Positions 34,801 to 43,726 are shown, counted from the first letter of the stretch. The stretch is 64,000 nucleotides of DNA from Hymenobacter sp. BT18 (GCF_012273015.1 NZ_CP050954.1:930001-994000), one strand, 5' to 3'. Program-made: numbers and translations. The notes: a model not told the origin generated them from the sequence alone.

Positions 34801-37202
34801 ACTGGGGCGCCTGGGGCACGAAAACCATTACCGGCCTGAATTTGCCGGCCGGGGAACATGTGCTGCGCCTGAGCTTCACCCAGGGTGGCCTGAACGTCGG
34901 CCGCATGACGTTTACCTATACCGGTACCTCAACGAACACGCCGCCCACGGTGAGCCTAACTTCGCCTGCAAACAGCGCCTCCTTCACGGCTCCGGCTAGC
35001 ATTACCATTAACGCCAACGCGGCCGATGCCAATGGTACGGTAAGCAAAGTGGAGTTCTTCCAGGGTGCGACCAAGCTCGGTGAAGACCTGACTAGCCCTT
35101 ACTCTTACACGTGGACGGGCGTAGGTGCTGGCACGTACTCTCTCACGGCCAAAGCCACGGACAACGCCGGCGCGGCCACCACCTCCTCGGCCGTGAGCGT
35201 GACGGTGACGGCAGCACCCACGGCCCAGGCCATTCCCGGCACGATTGAAGCGGAAAGCTACACGGCGCAGCAGGGCACGGACAAGGAAGCCACGACCGAC
35301 ACGGGCGGAGGCCAGAACGTAGACTGGTACGAAACCGGTGACTGGCTCGATTACTCGGTCAACGTGGCCGCCGCCGGCCAGTACACAGTGGGCTTCCGCG
35401 TGGCCTCGGCCAACGGCGGGGCCACCCTGCAGCTGCGCAATAGTGGTGGTACGGTGCTGGGCTCCATCAACGTGGGCAACACAGGCGGCTGGCAGAACTG
35501 GCAGACCATCAGCACCAACGTAACCTTACCAGCCGGGGTGCAGACCCTGCGCCTCTACGCCTCCGCCTCTACCGGCACGAATGTGAACTGGCTCAGCTTC
35601 ACGGCTGTGACCACGAACACGCCGCCTACCGTGAGCCTAACCTCGCCTGCTGCTGGCGCGACGTTCACGGCCCCGGCTTCGATTACCATCAATGCCAACG
35701 CGGCTGATGCCAACGGCACCGTCAGCTCCGTGGCGTTCTACAACGGCACGACCTTGCTTGGCACCGACACGTCCTCGCCCTACTCCTACACCTGGACGGG
35801 TGTTGCGGCCGGCACCTACTCACTCACAGCCCGTGCAACGGACAATGCTGGGGCTGTAACAACTTCCTCGGCCGTGAGCGTGACGGTAAGCAATGCGCCG
35901 AGTGGGCAGACCATTCCCGGCACCATTCAGGCCGAAAGCTACGCGGCTATGCTCGGTATCCAGACCGAAACGACCACAGACACGGGTGGCGGCCTGAACG
36001 TGGGCTACATCGAAACCGGGGACTGGATGGACTACGCTGTGAACGTGACTACGGCTGGCCAGTACAGCGTGGGCTTCCGTCTGGCCAGCGAACCGGGTGG
36101 CGGCGCTCTGCAGCTGCGCAACAGCGCCGGCTCGGTACTGGGCAGCGTAACGGTTGGGGCTACCGGCGGCTGGCAGAGTTGGCAGACCATCAGCACCAAC
36201 GTGACCTTGCCCGCTGGCGCCCAGACCCTACGCGTGTACGCCACGGCCGGGGGCCTGAATGTGAACTGGGTGTCCTTCACGGCCCAGACCACCAACACCC
36301 CGCCCACCGTGAGCCTAACCTCGCCCACCAGCGGGGCCAGCTTCACGGCGCCAGCCAGCATCACGATTAGTGCTAACGCGGCTGATGCCAACGGTACCGT
36401 CAGCTCGGTAGCCTTCTACAACGGCACGACCCTGCTCGGCACCGACACGAGTGCACCGTATTCTTACCCCTGGACCGGCGTGGCCGCCGGCACTTACTCT
36501 ATCACGGCCCGCGCCACCGACAATGGCGGCGCGGTAACGACTTCCTCAGCCGTGAGCGTGACGGTAGGCAATGCCTCCACCGGCGGCTACTGCGCCGTGA
36601 CCTCGGACTTCAGCTACGGAGCTGTGAGCAGCGCCGGCAACGTGACCATCACCTTCCACCCGCTCGGGGCTACGGCCGGGGGCAACCTGGCCATCCTCTA
36701 CCTGCGCCAGGGCACAAGTGGGGCCTACCCCGGCTACACGATGACCAAGAACGCGGCCGGGGACTTCACCTACTCGCTGCCCGTGGCCAATGGCACGCTC
36801 GTCAACCTGTACTTCACCTACCAGGTGGGCGCCGGCGGGCCCGAGCGCAACAACGCCGCTACGCCTTTCTCCTACACCGTGGGCACCGCCTGCACCCTGC
36901 AGGCCCGCACCGGAACCGCCCTGGCAACCAATACCTCCTCGGCTTCGACAGCTGAGCTGCACGTAGCGCCCACGCCCAGCCTGGGCGATGCCACGGTGCA
37001 TTTCCGGTTGCCACAAGCCGGTGCTTACACCCTTACGCTCTACGACCTGAACGGACGGCAGCTTCGCACGCTGGCTACGGGCCAGGGCAGCGGTGTTCAG
37101 AAAGTAGAATTGAACACCCGTCCTTACCCAGCCGGCGTGTACATGCTGCGCCTCACCTCGGGCCAGCAAACCCTCACGCAACGCCTGGTGGTAAGCCACT
37201 AA
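31821..37202 (+). CDS. Modular GH81 endo-beta-1,3-glucanase with CBM6, Ig and CBM56 modules, T9SS cargo
   Basis: This 1793-residue protein has an N-terminal export signal (ending near APARSQ) and a GH81 catalytic region at about residues 50-780. The GH81 hallmarks are VPTNEWWSGKLRNN, HFHWGYFIHAAAFLEQY, FDPYAGHSWADG and GNNQESTSES near residue 550, holding the acidic catalytic residues. Then come an Ig-like module (about 780-864), CBM6-like modules (about 872-1035, 1133-1264, 1362-1489) alternating with three near-identical Ig modules (1039-1131, 1266-1357, 1492-1584), a CBM56-like module (about 1587-1692) and a type A sorting domain (1712-1793, ending RLVVSH). GH81 enzymes cleave beta-1,3-glucan such as laminarin, curdlan or fungal wall glucan. 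The protein should be secreted to the surface by T9SS. ATG at 31884 is an alternative start. Confidence 0.92.
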   Translation: MGKTLQNPLRRLLPAWLAGPHMPRTQALKAAALSVLSITLATAPARSQIVAVGSGSYTTQFPGTDAAGRNAVPTGSPLLSGVAATKPVPTNEWWSGKLRNNHTNNIFNYPLTLRTHETGLVVNYIIPPASTTEYRQPNSDVMAVTVGVQSLNATAATVSDYSDWTVTMNWHSGSNDFNATVGMGMPFVYLTKGAADVATVKVAVGTVTINGEMLLIKDSYNGADYAVYAPVGSTWTNNAGTYTSTLNGKTYWSIALLNPTAPDALAAANAYKQYAYVFPASTKVDWVFTESTSVVKTTFTVTPSVKEGTNGVVLQGLLPHQWGYMAAGSAQPAGQIYPSVRGQLKMLAGNVFSTAYTFHGILPTLPYLDNYSTGFSPVKLNDKVQALQNNGLAEWTDSYNEGQEMNKLIQTARIADETGNTAARDQILTTIKNRLQDWLSAESGENAFVFYYNSTWSTLFGYPAGHHQDDNINDHHFHWGYFIHAAAFLEQYQPGWAGQWGAMVNMLVRDAANPSRTDTQFPFLRNFDPYAGHSWADGFASSPMGNNQESTSESMQFNSSLIHWGAITGNKATRDLGIYLYATEQAAIEEYWFDVNDRTFQPNYAYSATGRVWGAGYDAGTFWTQDIRAVYGIQLYPMHGGSLYLGQNHAYVQKLWTEITQNTGILQNEVNANTWHDLLWEYLAFIDPVKAIQLYDGFPNRPIKFGVSDAQTYYWLHAMNALGRVDASVTANNPEAVVFNKAGVKTYVAHNYTNAAITVNFSDGYVLNVPARKLATSKDVAVAGTLTANATEVAANGSVTLSVATTGSGVTGVEFFDGSTSLGTVTTAPYTKTAANLPVAIHNFYAKVYAGSLFKVTNIAAVQVGKQTSYTGTPQAVPGTIEAGKYDTYAGGLGQGIAYNDASASNQATFEPAPTVAFRPNEYVDAVSDAAEGTTVGWVDAGEWLEYTINVATAGTHTLALRYAAGNSTGGGPFSLSVDGTNISGDQTVTTTGDWGAWGTKTITGLNLPAGEHVLRLSFTQGGLNVGRMTFTYTGTSTNTPPTVSLTSPANSASFTAPASITINANAADANGTVSKVEFFQGATKLGEDLTSPYSYTWTGVGAGTYSLTAKATDNAGAATTSSAVSVTVTAAPTAQAIPGTIEAESYTAQQGTDKEATTDTGGGQNVDWYETGDWLDYSVNVAAAGQYTVGFRVASANGGATLQLRNSGGTVLGSINVGNTGGWQNWQTISTNVTLPAGVQTLRLYASASTGTNVNWLSFTAVTTNTPPTVSLTSPAAGATFTAPASITINANAADANGTVSSVAFYNGTTLLGTDTSSPYSYTWTGVAAGTYSLTARATDNAGAVTTSSAVSVTVSNAPSGQTIPGTIQAESYAAMLGIQTETTTDTGGGLNVGYIETGDWMDYAVNVTTAGQYSVGFRLASEPGGGALQLRNSAGSVLGSVTVGATGGWQSWQTISTNVTLPAGAQTLRVYATAGGLNVNWVSFTAQTTNTPPTVSLTSPTSGASFTAPASITISANAADANGTVSSVAFYNGTTLLGTDTSAPYSYPWTGVAAGTYSITARATDNGGAVTTSSAVSVTVGNASTGGYCAVTSDFSYGAVSSAGNVTITFHPLGATAGGNLAILYLRQGTSGAYPGYTMTKNAAGDFTYSLPVANGTLVNLYFTYQVGAGGPERNNAATPFSYTVGTACTLQARTGTALATNTSSASTAELHVAPTPSLGDATVHFRLPQAGAYTLTLYDLNGRQLRTLATGQGSGVQKVELNTRPYPAGVYMLRLTSGQQTLTQRLVVSH

Positions 37203-37226
37203 GTTGCCTTTGGTAACTCCTCGTTA

Positions 37227-37259
37227 AAAAAGCTCCAGCCGGTATGGCTGGAGCTTTTT
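37227..37259 (+). terminator. Terminator of the GH81 gene
   Basis: AAAAAGCTCCAGCC (37227-37240) pairs with GGCTGGAGCTTTTT (37246-37259) around GGTAT. Confidence 0.88.
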
Positions 37260-37336
37260 GTTTGGGCCAATGTTGGAAATAGCCCCTAGCACCTCCTTTT
37301 GCGTAAGGCCTATACAGACCAATTCAGCTGACTCCT

Positions 37337-38341
37337 ATGAAACAAGTAGCCGCTGGCGTGTACCAGCTCACCATCCAACGCTTCGTCAATCTGTACTTTG
37401 TAGAAACTGCTACCCCTGGCGAGTGGGTGCTGGTGGATACTGGCCTGCCGGGCTCTGAGAAAGACATTATTGCGGCGGCCGATAAGCTGTTTTACCCCGG
37501 CACGCATCCCGAGGCCATTATCCTCACCCACGGCCACATGGACCACTCTGGCTCGGCGCGGGCCCTGGCCGAGCACTGGAAGGTGCCGGTGCTGGCCCAC
37601 CCACTGGAGCTGCCCTTCCTCCGGGCCGAAGCCGTGTACCCACCCGCCGACCCTACCGTGGATGGGGGCGGCTCCCTGGCTTTCGTAGCGCGGTTTTTCC
37701 CGCCCCAGAGCTTTCAACTAAGTGATGTGGTGCAGCCGCTGCCCACCGACTCGGAGGAGGAAGTGCCCTACTTGCCCGGCTGGCGCTGGGTGCACGTACC
37801 GGGCCATGCGCCTGGGCAAATAGCCTTGTTCCGGGATGAAGACCGCACCCTGCTCGGGGCCGATGCTTTTGCCACGGCCAACCACGAGTCGGTGCCCGCC
37901 CTGCTGCTCCAGATTCCGCAGATCAGCGTGGCGGGTGCCCCCTTCAACTACAACTGGGAGCAGGTGCGCGAGTCGGTAGAAAAATTGGCCGCCTTGCAGC
38001 CCTTGGCTATTGGCTGCGGCCACGGCCCGGTTATCACGGGCTCAGCGGCCGCCGAGGGCTTGTCCAAGTTGGCAGCCGATTTCCCGATGCCCGCGCACGG
38101 CCGCTACGTGCAGCAGCCCGCCCGCCTCGATGAAGGCGGAGTGCAGCACCTGCCGCCCGCTCCCCACGATGCGCTCCGGAACAAGCTCCAACTCACGGCT
38201 GTCGGCCTTGGTGCTTTGGTAGGGGCAGCATTGGTAGTGCAGCGCTATAAAAAGCGCCAGCAGAACAAGTACCCACAGCCTCATTCCCCTGAGCCGAAGC
38301 GCCGCCGTACTGAAGAAGTAAAGCGCCCCTACGCCCAGTAA
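37337..38341 (+). CDS. MBL-fold metallo-hydrolase
   Basis: The 334-residue protein has the metallo-beta-lactamase fold: TGLPGSEKDI, the metal site LTHGHMDHSGSA (HxHxDH) near residue 62, VHVPGHAPGQIALF and LLGADAF. The family covers many hydrolases, including glyoxalase II-like and lactonase enzymes, and the substrate is not evident. The C-terminal 55 residues, after LRNKLQL, form a hydrophobic helix followed by a basic, proline-rich tail, which may tether the protein to the membrane. Confidence 0.85.
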   Translation: MKQVAAGVYQLTIQRFVNLYFVETATPGEWVLVDTGLPGSEKDIIAAADKLFYPGTHPEAIILTHGHMDHSGSARALAEHWKVPVLAHPLELPFLRAEAVYPPADPTVDGGGSLAFVARFFPPQSFQLSDVVQPLPTDSEEEVPYLPGWRWVHVPGHAPGQIALFRDEDRTLLGADAFATANHESVPALLLQIPQISVAGAPFNYNWEQVRESVEKLAALQPLAIGCGHGPVITGSAAAEGLSKLAADFPMPAHGRYVQQPARLDEGGVQHLPPAPHDALRNKLQLTAVGLGALVGAALVVQRYKKRQQNKYPQPHSPEPKRRRTEEVKRPYAQ

Positions 38342-38379
38342 GGTGCTACAAGAATAGAAAGCTACCGACAGGCGCACGA

Positions 38380-38411
38380 AAAAGCCCCCGCACCGATGTG
38401 CGGGGGCTTTT
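38380..38411. terminator. Bidirectional terminator between MBL and DUF4097 genes
   Basis: AAAAGCCCCCGCAC (38380-38393) pairs perfectly with GTGCGGGGGCTTTT (38398-38411) around CGAT. It serves two convergent genes. Confidence 0.9.
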
Positions 38412-38473
38412 GGTTTTCAGCTTCACCGAAGTCAGCGGTAGCAGTACGGGCGTCGGCTTGCTTGGGCAACCAG

Positions 38474-39259
38474 CTACTGACGCACGGTGATGCCGCCGTT
38501 GGTCGTAACGGCCCGGACGGTAGCTCCGCCGCTGCCTAGGTTGGCGGCTATTTCCTTGCTCATCATCCCGGTTTTGGTGACGGGCAGGGCACCGTTGATG
38601 CCGCCCATGTTGGTGCTGGTGTAGAACTTGGCCGAGTAGTTTTTGGGCAGATTCCAGGTGATGCCCCCGTTGGTAGTCGATACGTCGAGACCCGCGCCGG
38701 TCCATTTCTCCCCAGCCAGCGTGATGCTGAGGCCACCGTTGGTGGTGTTGCCTTTCACGTTGCCGCCTACCTCATCCAACGAAATTCCTCCGTTCACGGC
38801 GTCAAAGGCAATATCCGCCGATACGTGGTCGATGTGGATGCCGCCGTTGATGGTTTTTAGGTTCAGGGCCGTGTGGCGGGGCACAAACACCTCGTAGCTC
38901 ACGGCCCAGCCATTTTCGCTGCCTTCGGCGCGCAGCTTATTGCCTTTAGTGCTGATGCTGATGCCCTGAGCCGTTTTCTGGGCGACTTCGGCCGAGCGGG
39001 CCCAGGCCGATACTTTCGCCCGCACCTTCACCTCGGTACCATCGTAGCCGTGTACGGTGATGCCGCCGTTGGCGCGGCCATCAATGGTGAGCGTAGCGGT
39101 ACCGGGGCTGGCCATGGTCAGGTCGCGGGTTTCGCAGAACTGCTTCTGGGAGCTGCGGCCATCCCCCTCCTTGCAGGTCAGGGAGAAGTTGGCGGTGGTT
39201 TGGGCCGTGGCGGCCGTGGCAACAAGACCCAGCGCGAGGGCGAGGAAAGTGGTTTTCAT
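38474..39259 (-). CDS. DUF4097-family exported protein
   Basis: The 261-residue product (ATG at 39259) has a signal peptide ending near ATAQ and then a repeated beta-strand pattern with NGG turns (INGGIHID, VNGGISLD, TNGGLSIT, TNGGITW), the right-handed beta-helix type of DUF4097. The function is not known; the family is often linked to surface or adhesin-like roles. An upstream extension of the frame lacks a signal peptide, so the internal start is chosen. Confidence 0.85.
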   Translation of the reverse strand: MKTTFLALALGLVATAATAQTTANFSLTCKEGDGRSSQKQFCETRDLTMASPGTATLTIDGRANGGITVHGYDGTEVKVRAKVSAWARSAEVAQKTAQGISISTKGNKLRAEGSENGWAVSYEVFVPRHTALNLKTINGGIHIDHVSADIAFDAVNGGISLDEVGGNVKGNTTNGGLSITLAGEKWTGAGLDVSTTNGGITWNLPKNYSAKFYTSTNMGGINGALPVTKTGMMSKEIAANLGSGGATVRAVTTNGGITVRQ

Positions 39260-39383
39260 AGCGAAAAGAGAAAGTAGAACAGGATACGTATGGCCTTCAA
39301 GCGCCTTACTTGCCCCATAGATGAGCGGCCCTGGCAAACCGTTGCCTGCTACTTCCCGAAACCGTAAAATTTTATACGAAAGC

Positions 39384-40310
39384 TTACGTAGATGACTGGC
39401 TCAGTAGTGCGGCCACGCCCGTGAGGTAAGCCGTAATGATGGTAGCAGCCAGCCGCGCCGTCTGGTGGTCCCGGTCGTAGAGCGGGTTGAGCTCCACCAC
39501 CTCAAACAACCGCACGGCTTCGGCCTTACCCGCCAGAAAAGCGGCTTCCGTGGCCTGGCGCGGCGTAAAGCCGTCGGCGCTGGGGGCCGATACGGCGGGC
39601 GCATACGCTTCGGCGCACCCGTCTATATCAAAGCTCACAAAGGCTGGCCCGCTGCTGGTAGCCCGGCGCAGGGCACGCGTCATGTACTCCGCCATGCCGT
39701 CCTGCTGCACGTGCGCCAGCGGCACAATGTGGGCTTGCTGGGCGTGCAGAAAGTCGATATCCTCCTTGGTGTTCAGGTTGGAGTGCAAGCCGATTTCAGT
39801 GAACTGCTTTCCGGCCAGGAACCCTTCCCGCAGCAGTTTCCCAAAGGGCGTACCGCTGCTGATCAGGCCGGGCTTGTCCTTCACATCGGCGTGGGCATCG
39901 AGGTTGAGGCCGCCCACAGCTTGCGCCCCGTTGGCATCGAACAAACCGCGCACGGTGCTGTAGGTACCATCGTGGGAGCCGCCCAGCACCACCACGCGCG
40001 GGTAGCGGCCCAGTAGCCGGGCCAGCTCCACCCGGATCAGCTGGTGCTTGGCGGCGTGGTCGGCGGAGACGCGCAGGGCCAGGTTGCCCGCGTCGGCGAT
40101 GCGCAGGTGGTCGAGGCTGACGTTGTGCTCCAGGTTGTAGGTTTTGTGGTAGCGGCGCAGCTCCCGCCGGATGGCATCGGGGGCGCCGGCGGCCCCGGCC
40201 CGGCCGCCTTCGAGCACGGTGCCGAAGTCGAGCGGCAGGCCCACGAGGCATACATCGGCCTGGGGCAGGGCGGCAGCGGGTTGAATAAGTTCACGCAGAA
40301 AAGTAGGCAT
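39384..40310 (-). CDS. hutG: Formimidoylglutamase (arginase-family hydrolase)
   Basis: The 308-residue protein is a ureohydrolase: VVLGGSHDGTYST, LNLDAHADVKDK and SFDIDGCAEAYAPAV hold the dimanganese ligands. In this family the enzymes hydrolyse arginine, agmatine or N-formimidoyl-glutamate; the presence of hutI and hutU in the same window makes formimidoylglutamase (EC 3.5.3.8) the best call, by inference. The ATG at 40310 is chosen because the longer frame overlaps the next gene and resembles no family member. The 61 bp between the two divergent start codons must hold both promoters. Confidence 0.85.
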   Translation of the reverse strand: MPTFLRELIQPAAALPQADVCLVGLPLDFGTVLEGGRAGAAGAPDAIRRELRRYHKTYNLEHNVSLDHLRIADAGNLALRVSADHAAKHQLIRVELARLLGRYPRVVVLGGSHDGTYSTVRGLFDANGAQAVGGLNLDAHADVKDKPGLISSGTPFGKLLREGFLAGKQFTEIGLHSNLNTKEDIDFLHAQQAHIVPLAHVQQDGMAEYMTRALRRATSSGPAFVSFDIDGCAEAYAPAVSAPSADGFTPRQATEAAFLAGKAEAVRLFEVVELNPLYDRDHQTARLAATIITAYLTGVAALLSQSST

Positions 40311-40371
40311 AAGCCAAAGGTAGCCGAACGGGCCGCAGCCGGAAAAGCGGCGGATAGCGTAATTTGGCGGG

Positions 40372-40803
40372 ATGAAGCTGCGTATCCTTTTCTCTTTCCT
40401 GGCTTTGCTGCTCTTCGCGTCCAGTGCGCGGGCCCAGCAAGCTCCTGCTGCTGCCAAGGCCAGCTTTTTCACCACCTACGAGTACCTCACCTACGCCATC
40501 AAAGACCTCAGCAATGGCAGTGAGCCGATGCTGGCCCGGGGTGTGGGCGGCACGCTTACGCTTCGCCCCGACGGCGTCTACCAGAAACGGCTGACGCTGG
40601 CCGCCAACGGTACACAGATGCGCTTCGACCAGGATGGGCGCTTCGCGTTTGCTGGCGACCGTATCACCTTCACTTACACCGACAGCAAAGGCCAGCCCCG
40701 CACCGACCAAGGGACGTTTGTGCTGCGGAATGGGCTGCTCATTTTAACCGTGCAAGGCTACCCCGCCGGCAACCGGGGCATTTATACGCTGCGGGGAAAA
40801 TAA
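40372..40803 (+). CDS. Hypothetical exported protein
   Basis: The 143-residue protein has a signal peptide ending near ARAQQ and a mature region of strands (TLTLRPDGVYQKRL, DGRFAFAGDRITFTYTD) that resembles lipocalin-like or DUF-type small beta barrels. No family can be named. A TAATTTGG word lies just upstream of the start, a weak form of the Bacteroidota -7 element. It is divergent from hutG. Confidence 0.7.
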   Translation: MKLRILFSFLALLLFASSARAQQAPAAAKASFFTTYEYLTYAIKDLSNGSEPMLARGVGGTLTLRPDGVYQKRLTLAANGTQMRFDQDGRFAFAGDRITFTYTDSKGQPRTDQGTFVLRNGLLILTVQGYPAGNRGIYTLRGK

Positions 40804-40942
40804 AATTGCACTTTGCAATTATTAACCTGACCTTTCCTTAAGAAATACAGTTACTATACAAAGAAACTTCAAAAGTTAAAAATGCTTTTTAATGAACCAT
40901 AAAGCCCGATAAAGTGCTTCGAGGGAAAACTAACCACCTCGT

Positions 40943-41572
40943 ATGTTTCGCTTATCTACGCTTGCCCCTACTAGTCTTTTTCTCATTTTGATTGCCGCCG
41001 GCTGCCTGCGCAAGGAAGATGTAGCACCAGCCAGCTCTGCTACCGCCGTGGCTACCTCGGTCGATGCCACGGCTGCTACCGAGCCCGGCGTGCTTTACAC
41101 CATTCTGAAGGGCCAGCACTACGCCACCAGCAACCCCGTGCGACTGGTAAGCAAAACCAAGCTCAAGTTCTCGGTGAAGTTCGACAATACCGCCGCTTAC
41201 AAAACCAAGCTGACCAACAACCAAGCCGACGTAAACAAGCTCTACGGCCTCTCCGACTGCAACTCCCTGCACCAAACCAACAGCGCCCGGTTTGGCTGGC
41301 GCTGGTACCAGAACCGCTTGGAGCTGCTGGCCTACTCCTACCGCGCCGGCGTAAACACCACCACCCTGCTCACGGCCATCGACCGCAATAAGTGGTACAC
41401 CTGCGAGCTGCAGATTACCGATGGCAAGTACACCTTTGTGGTGAACGGCAAAAAAGTGGAGCACAAGCGCAGCTGCACCGGTGCGGCCAAAGGCTACCAG
41501 CTCTACCCCTACTTCGGCGGCAACGAAACGGCCCCCCAGAACATTACCCTGCGCCTGCAGGACTTGCCCTAA
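40943..41572 (+). CDS. Hypothetical lipoprotein
   Basis: The 209-residue protein has a signal peptide with a lipobox (LIAAGC, Cys at about residue 21). The mature part contains strands and the motifs LKFSVKFDN, RFGWRWYQNRLELLAYSY and KWYTCELQITDGKYTFVVNGK, a layout seen in LamG/concanavalin-like sugar-binding folds. The fold assignment is an inference. It lies 140 bp after an A+T-rich spacer. Confidence 0.65.
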   Translation: MFRLSTLAPTSLFLILIAAGCLRKEDVAPASSATAVATSVDATAATEPGVLYTILKGQHYATSNPVRLVSKTKLKFSVKFDNTAAYKTKLTNNQADVNKLYGLSDCNSLHQTNSARFGWRWYQNRLELLAYSYRAGVNTTTLLTAIDRNKWYTCELQITDGKYTFVVNGKKVEHKRSCTGAAKGYQLYPYFGGNETAPQNITLRLQDLP

Positions 41573-41750
41573 CGCCACAGGCTATGAAGCAACCCAGCGC
41601 CCCGGTTTTCAGCGTTACGCGCTGGAAGCCGGGGCGCCGGCGTTTGCGGATGGATGCGTTGCGCCCCGCCGCCCTTTCTGCTAACTTGCGGCCCCTTCGG
41701 CCCGCCGGCCGGGTGGCTTACTCATTCACTCAATTACTTATTCACCATAG

Positions 41751-42485
41751 ATGGGACGCGCGTTTGAATTCCGCAAAGGCCGCAAAATGAAGCGCTGGGA
41801 CCGGATGTCCAAAGATTTCACCCGCATTGGTCGGGAGATTGTCATGGCCGTGAAAGAGTCGGGCCCCAACCCCGACACGAACTCGCGCCTGCGCACGGCT
41901 ATGCAGAACGCCAAGGGCGTGAACATGCCCAAGGACCGGGTGGAAGCTGCCATCAAGCGCGCCAGCAGCAAGGAGGAAAAAGACTACCAGGAAGTGGTGT
42001 ATGAGGGCTACGCGCCCCACGGCGTGGCCATTGTGATTGAAACCGCCACCGACAACCCCACCCGCACCGTGGCCAACGTGCGCATGTACTTCAACCGCGG
42101 CAACGGCGCCCTGGGCACCGCTGGCTCCTCCGACTACACCTTTACCCGCAAAGGCGTGTTTAAGCTGGCCGCCGAAGGCCTCGACCTCGACGAGCTGGAG
42201 CTGGAGCTGATTGACGCCGGCGCCGAAGACGTGTACGCCGACCAGGAAGAGGACGAGCACGGCGCGGTGAAGGACTACATCGTGGTAGAAACTGCCTTCA
42301 CCGACTTCGGGCAGATGCAGAAGGCCCTGGAAGAAAAACACCTCAACGTAGTATCGGCGCAGCTGCAGCGGGTGCCCAACACCACCGTGCACCTCGAAGG
42401 CGAGCAGCTGGAAGAAGTTATGAACCTCATCGAAAAGTTTGAGGAGGACGACGACGTGCAGGCCGTGTACCATACCTTGGGCTAA
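41751..42485 (+). CDS. YebC/PmpR family regulator
   Basis: The 244-residue protein matches YebC: MGRAFEFRKGRKMKRWDRM, the SRLRTAMQNAKGVNMPKDRVEAAIKR helix region and VYEGYAPHGVAIV. The family includes DNA-binding regulators and, as shown for some members, translation factors that act on proline-stalled ribosomes. No neighbour hints which role it has here. A TAACTTGC word upstream is a possible -7 element. A hairpin after the stop acts as terminator. Confidence 0.94.
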   Translation: MGRAFEFRKGRKMKRWDRMSKDFTRIGREIVMAVKESGPNPDTNSRLRTAMQNAKGVNMPKDRVEAAIKRASSKEEKDYQEVVYEGYAPHGVAIVIETATDNPTRTVANVRMYFNRGNGALGTAGSSDYTFTRKGVFKLAAEGLDLDELELELIDAGAEDVYADQEEDEHGAVKDYIVVETAFTDFGQMQKALEEKHLNVVSAQLQRVPNTTVHLEGEQLEEVMNLIEKFEEDDDVQAVYHTLG

Positions 42486-42549
42486 ACCCCATATTCGCGC
42501 GGATTTTTCGGGTTTCCCGGATATTGTGGACGATTTTTCCGCTTATTAC

Positions 42550-42574
42550 AAGGCCGCCCCATGTGGGCGGCCTT
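42550..42574 (+). terminator. Terminator after yebC
   Basis: AAGGCCGCCC (42550-42559) pairs with GGGCGGCCTT (42565-42574), with a further T after it. Confidence 0.7.
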
Positions 42575-42664
42575 TACTTTTTGGTTGATAAGCAACGAAC
42601 CGACGGCAGCTCTCATCTGACTTTTATACCATCTATAGCTTTTCTGCGCACTGACGCACGACCT

Positions 42665-43726
42665 ATGCGAATCCTACTTGCCGCCGTTCTGCTTTTCCTC
42701 TCCCTCACGACCACCGCCCAGCAGCAGGAGTTGGCCACCCTGCTCAAGCGCGAAAAAGTGCCCGGCTTGCAGGTGGTGTACTCCAAAAACGGCAAATCTA
42801 CCGCGTACGCGCTGGGGCAGCGCAAAAGCGGCACCCCGCAGGCACTGACGGGCAAGACCACGTTTCAGGCCGCTTCTCTGGGGAAGGTGGTGCTGGCCTA
42901 CGTGGCTCTGCGCCTGCACGACCGGGGCATGCTGGCCCTGGATAAGCCCTTGCTCTCCTACGCGCCCTACCCGCGCCTGGCCGTCCAGCCCGGCGTCGAT
43001 AAAATTACGGCCCGAATGGTGCTGACGCACTCCGCCGGCCTGCCCAACTGGGCTGAAAACCCGCTGGCCGACAGCTGGAAAACTTCCGTCCTGCGCCTGA
43101 AATATGCTCCCGACAGCTGCTGGAACTACTCCGGCGAAGGCTACGTGTGGCTGCAGAAAACCCTGGAGCACCTCACCGGCAAGTCGTGGGAAGCCTTGGC
43201 CCAACAGGAGGTTTTTGGGCCCCTGAAGATGCGTCATAGCAGCTACGTGTGGCAGCCGGGCTTCGACAAAAACGCCAGCTTCGGCCACGATAATACCGGT
43301 AAGGCTACTGAAGTCCGCCGGTTTGCGGAGCCCAACGCGGGCTTCAGCTTGCTTTCCACTGCCGACGATTACAGCCGGTTTGTGCAGGCTCTGCTAGCGG
43401 GCACCGGTCTGCAGCCGGCTACCCACCAGCTGCTGCTCCGGCCCGCCAGCGAGGCCAACCGCTGCGGCCGTGCCCTCACCCCCACCGATGCCCACATTGC
43501 CTGGGCTTGCGGCGTAGGACTCGTGACAACCAGCCGCGGCCCTGCCCTCTGGCACTGGGGCGACAACGGCGACTTCAAGAACTTCTTCCTGGCTTTTCCC
43601 GAGCAGCAGGAAACCCTGGTGCTGTTCACCAACGGCGCCAATGGCCAGCGCCTCACCAACGACGTGCTGCAGTTGTTCTTTAGGCCGGGCGAGTACCGGG
43701 CGCTGCAGTGGCTGGCGGAGGAGTAG
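42665..43726 (+). CDS. Serine hydrolase (beta-lactamase family)
   Basis: The 353-residue product has a signal peptide (ending TTTAQQ) and the class C beta-lactamase/penicillin-binding fold: serine in FQAASLGKVVLAY (SxxK), a variant YSGEGYVW (YxN position), and HWGDNG near the C-terminus. It is likely a periplasmic D-aminopeptidase, esterase or lactamase-related enzyme. The ATG at 42665 is preferred over an upstream frame that lacks a signal. Confidence 0.85.
   Translation: MRILLAAVLLFLSLTTTAQQQELATLLKREKVPGLQVVYSKNGKSTAYALGQRKSGTPQALTGKTTFQAASLGKVVLAYVALRLHDRGMLALDKPLLSYAPYPRLAVQPGVDKITARMVLTHSAGLPNWAENPLADSWKTSVLRLKYAPDSCWNYSGEGYVWLQKTLEHLTGKSWEALAQQEVFGPLKMRHSSYVWQPGFDKNASFGHDNTGKATEVRRFAEPNAGFSLLSTADDYSRFVQALLAGTGLQPATHQLLLRPASEANRCGRALTPTDAHIAWACGVGLVTTSRGPALWHWGDNGDFKNFFLAFPEQQETLVLFTNGANGQRLTNDVLQLFFRPGEYRALQWLAEE

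Noticed and set aside
34930..36580. Tandem repeats that might be a CRISPR array
   Set aside because: They are in frame inside the GH81 protein and encode repeating CBM6 and Ig modules, so they are domain repeats.
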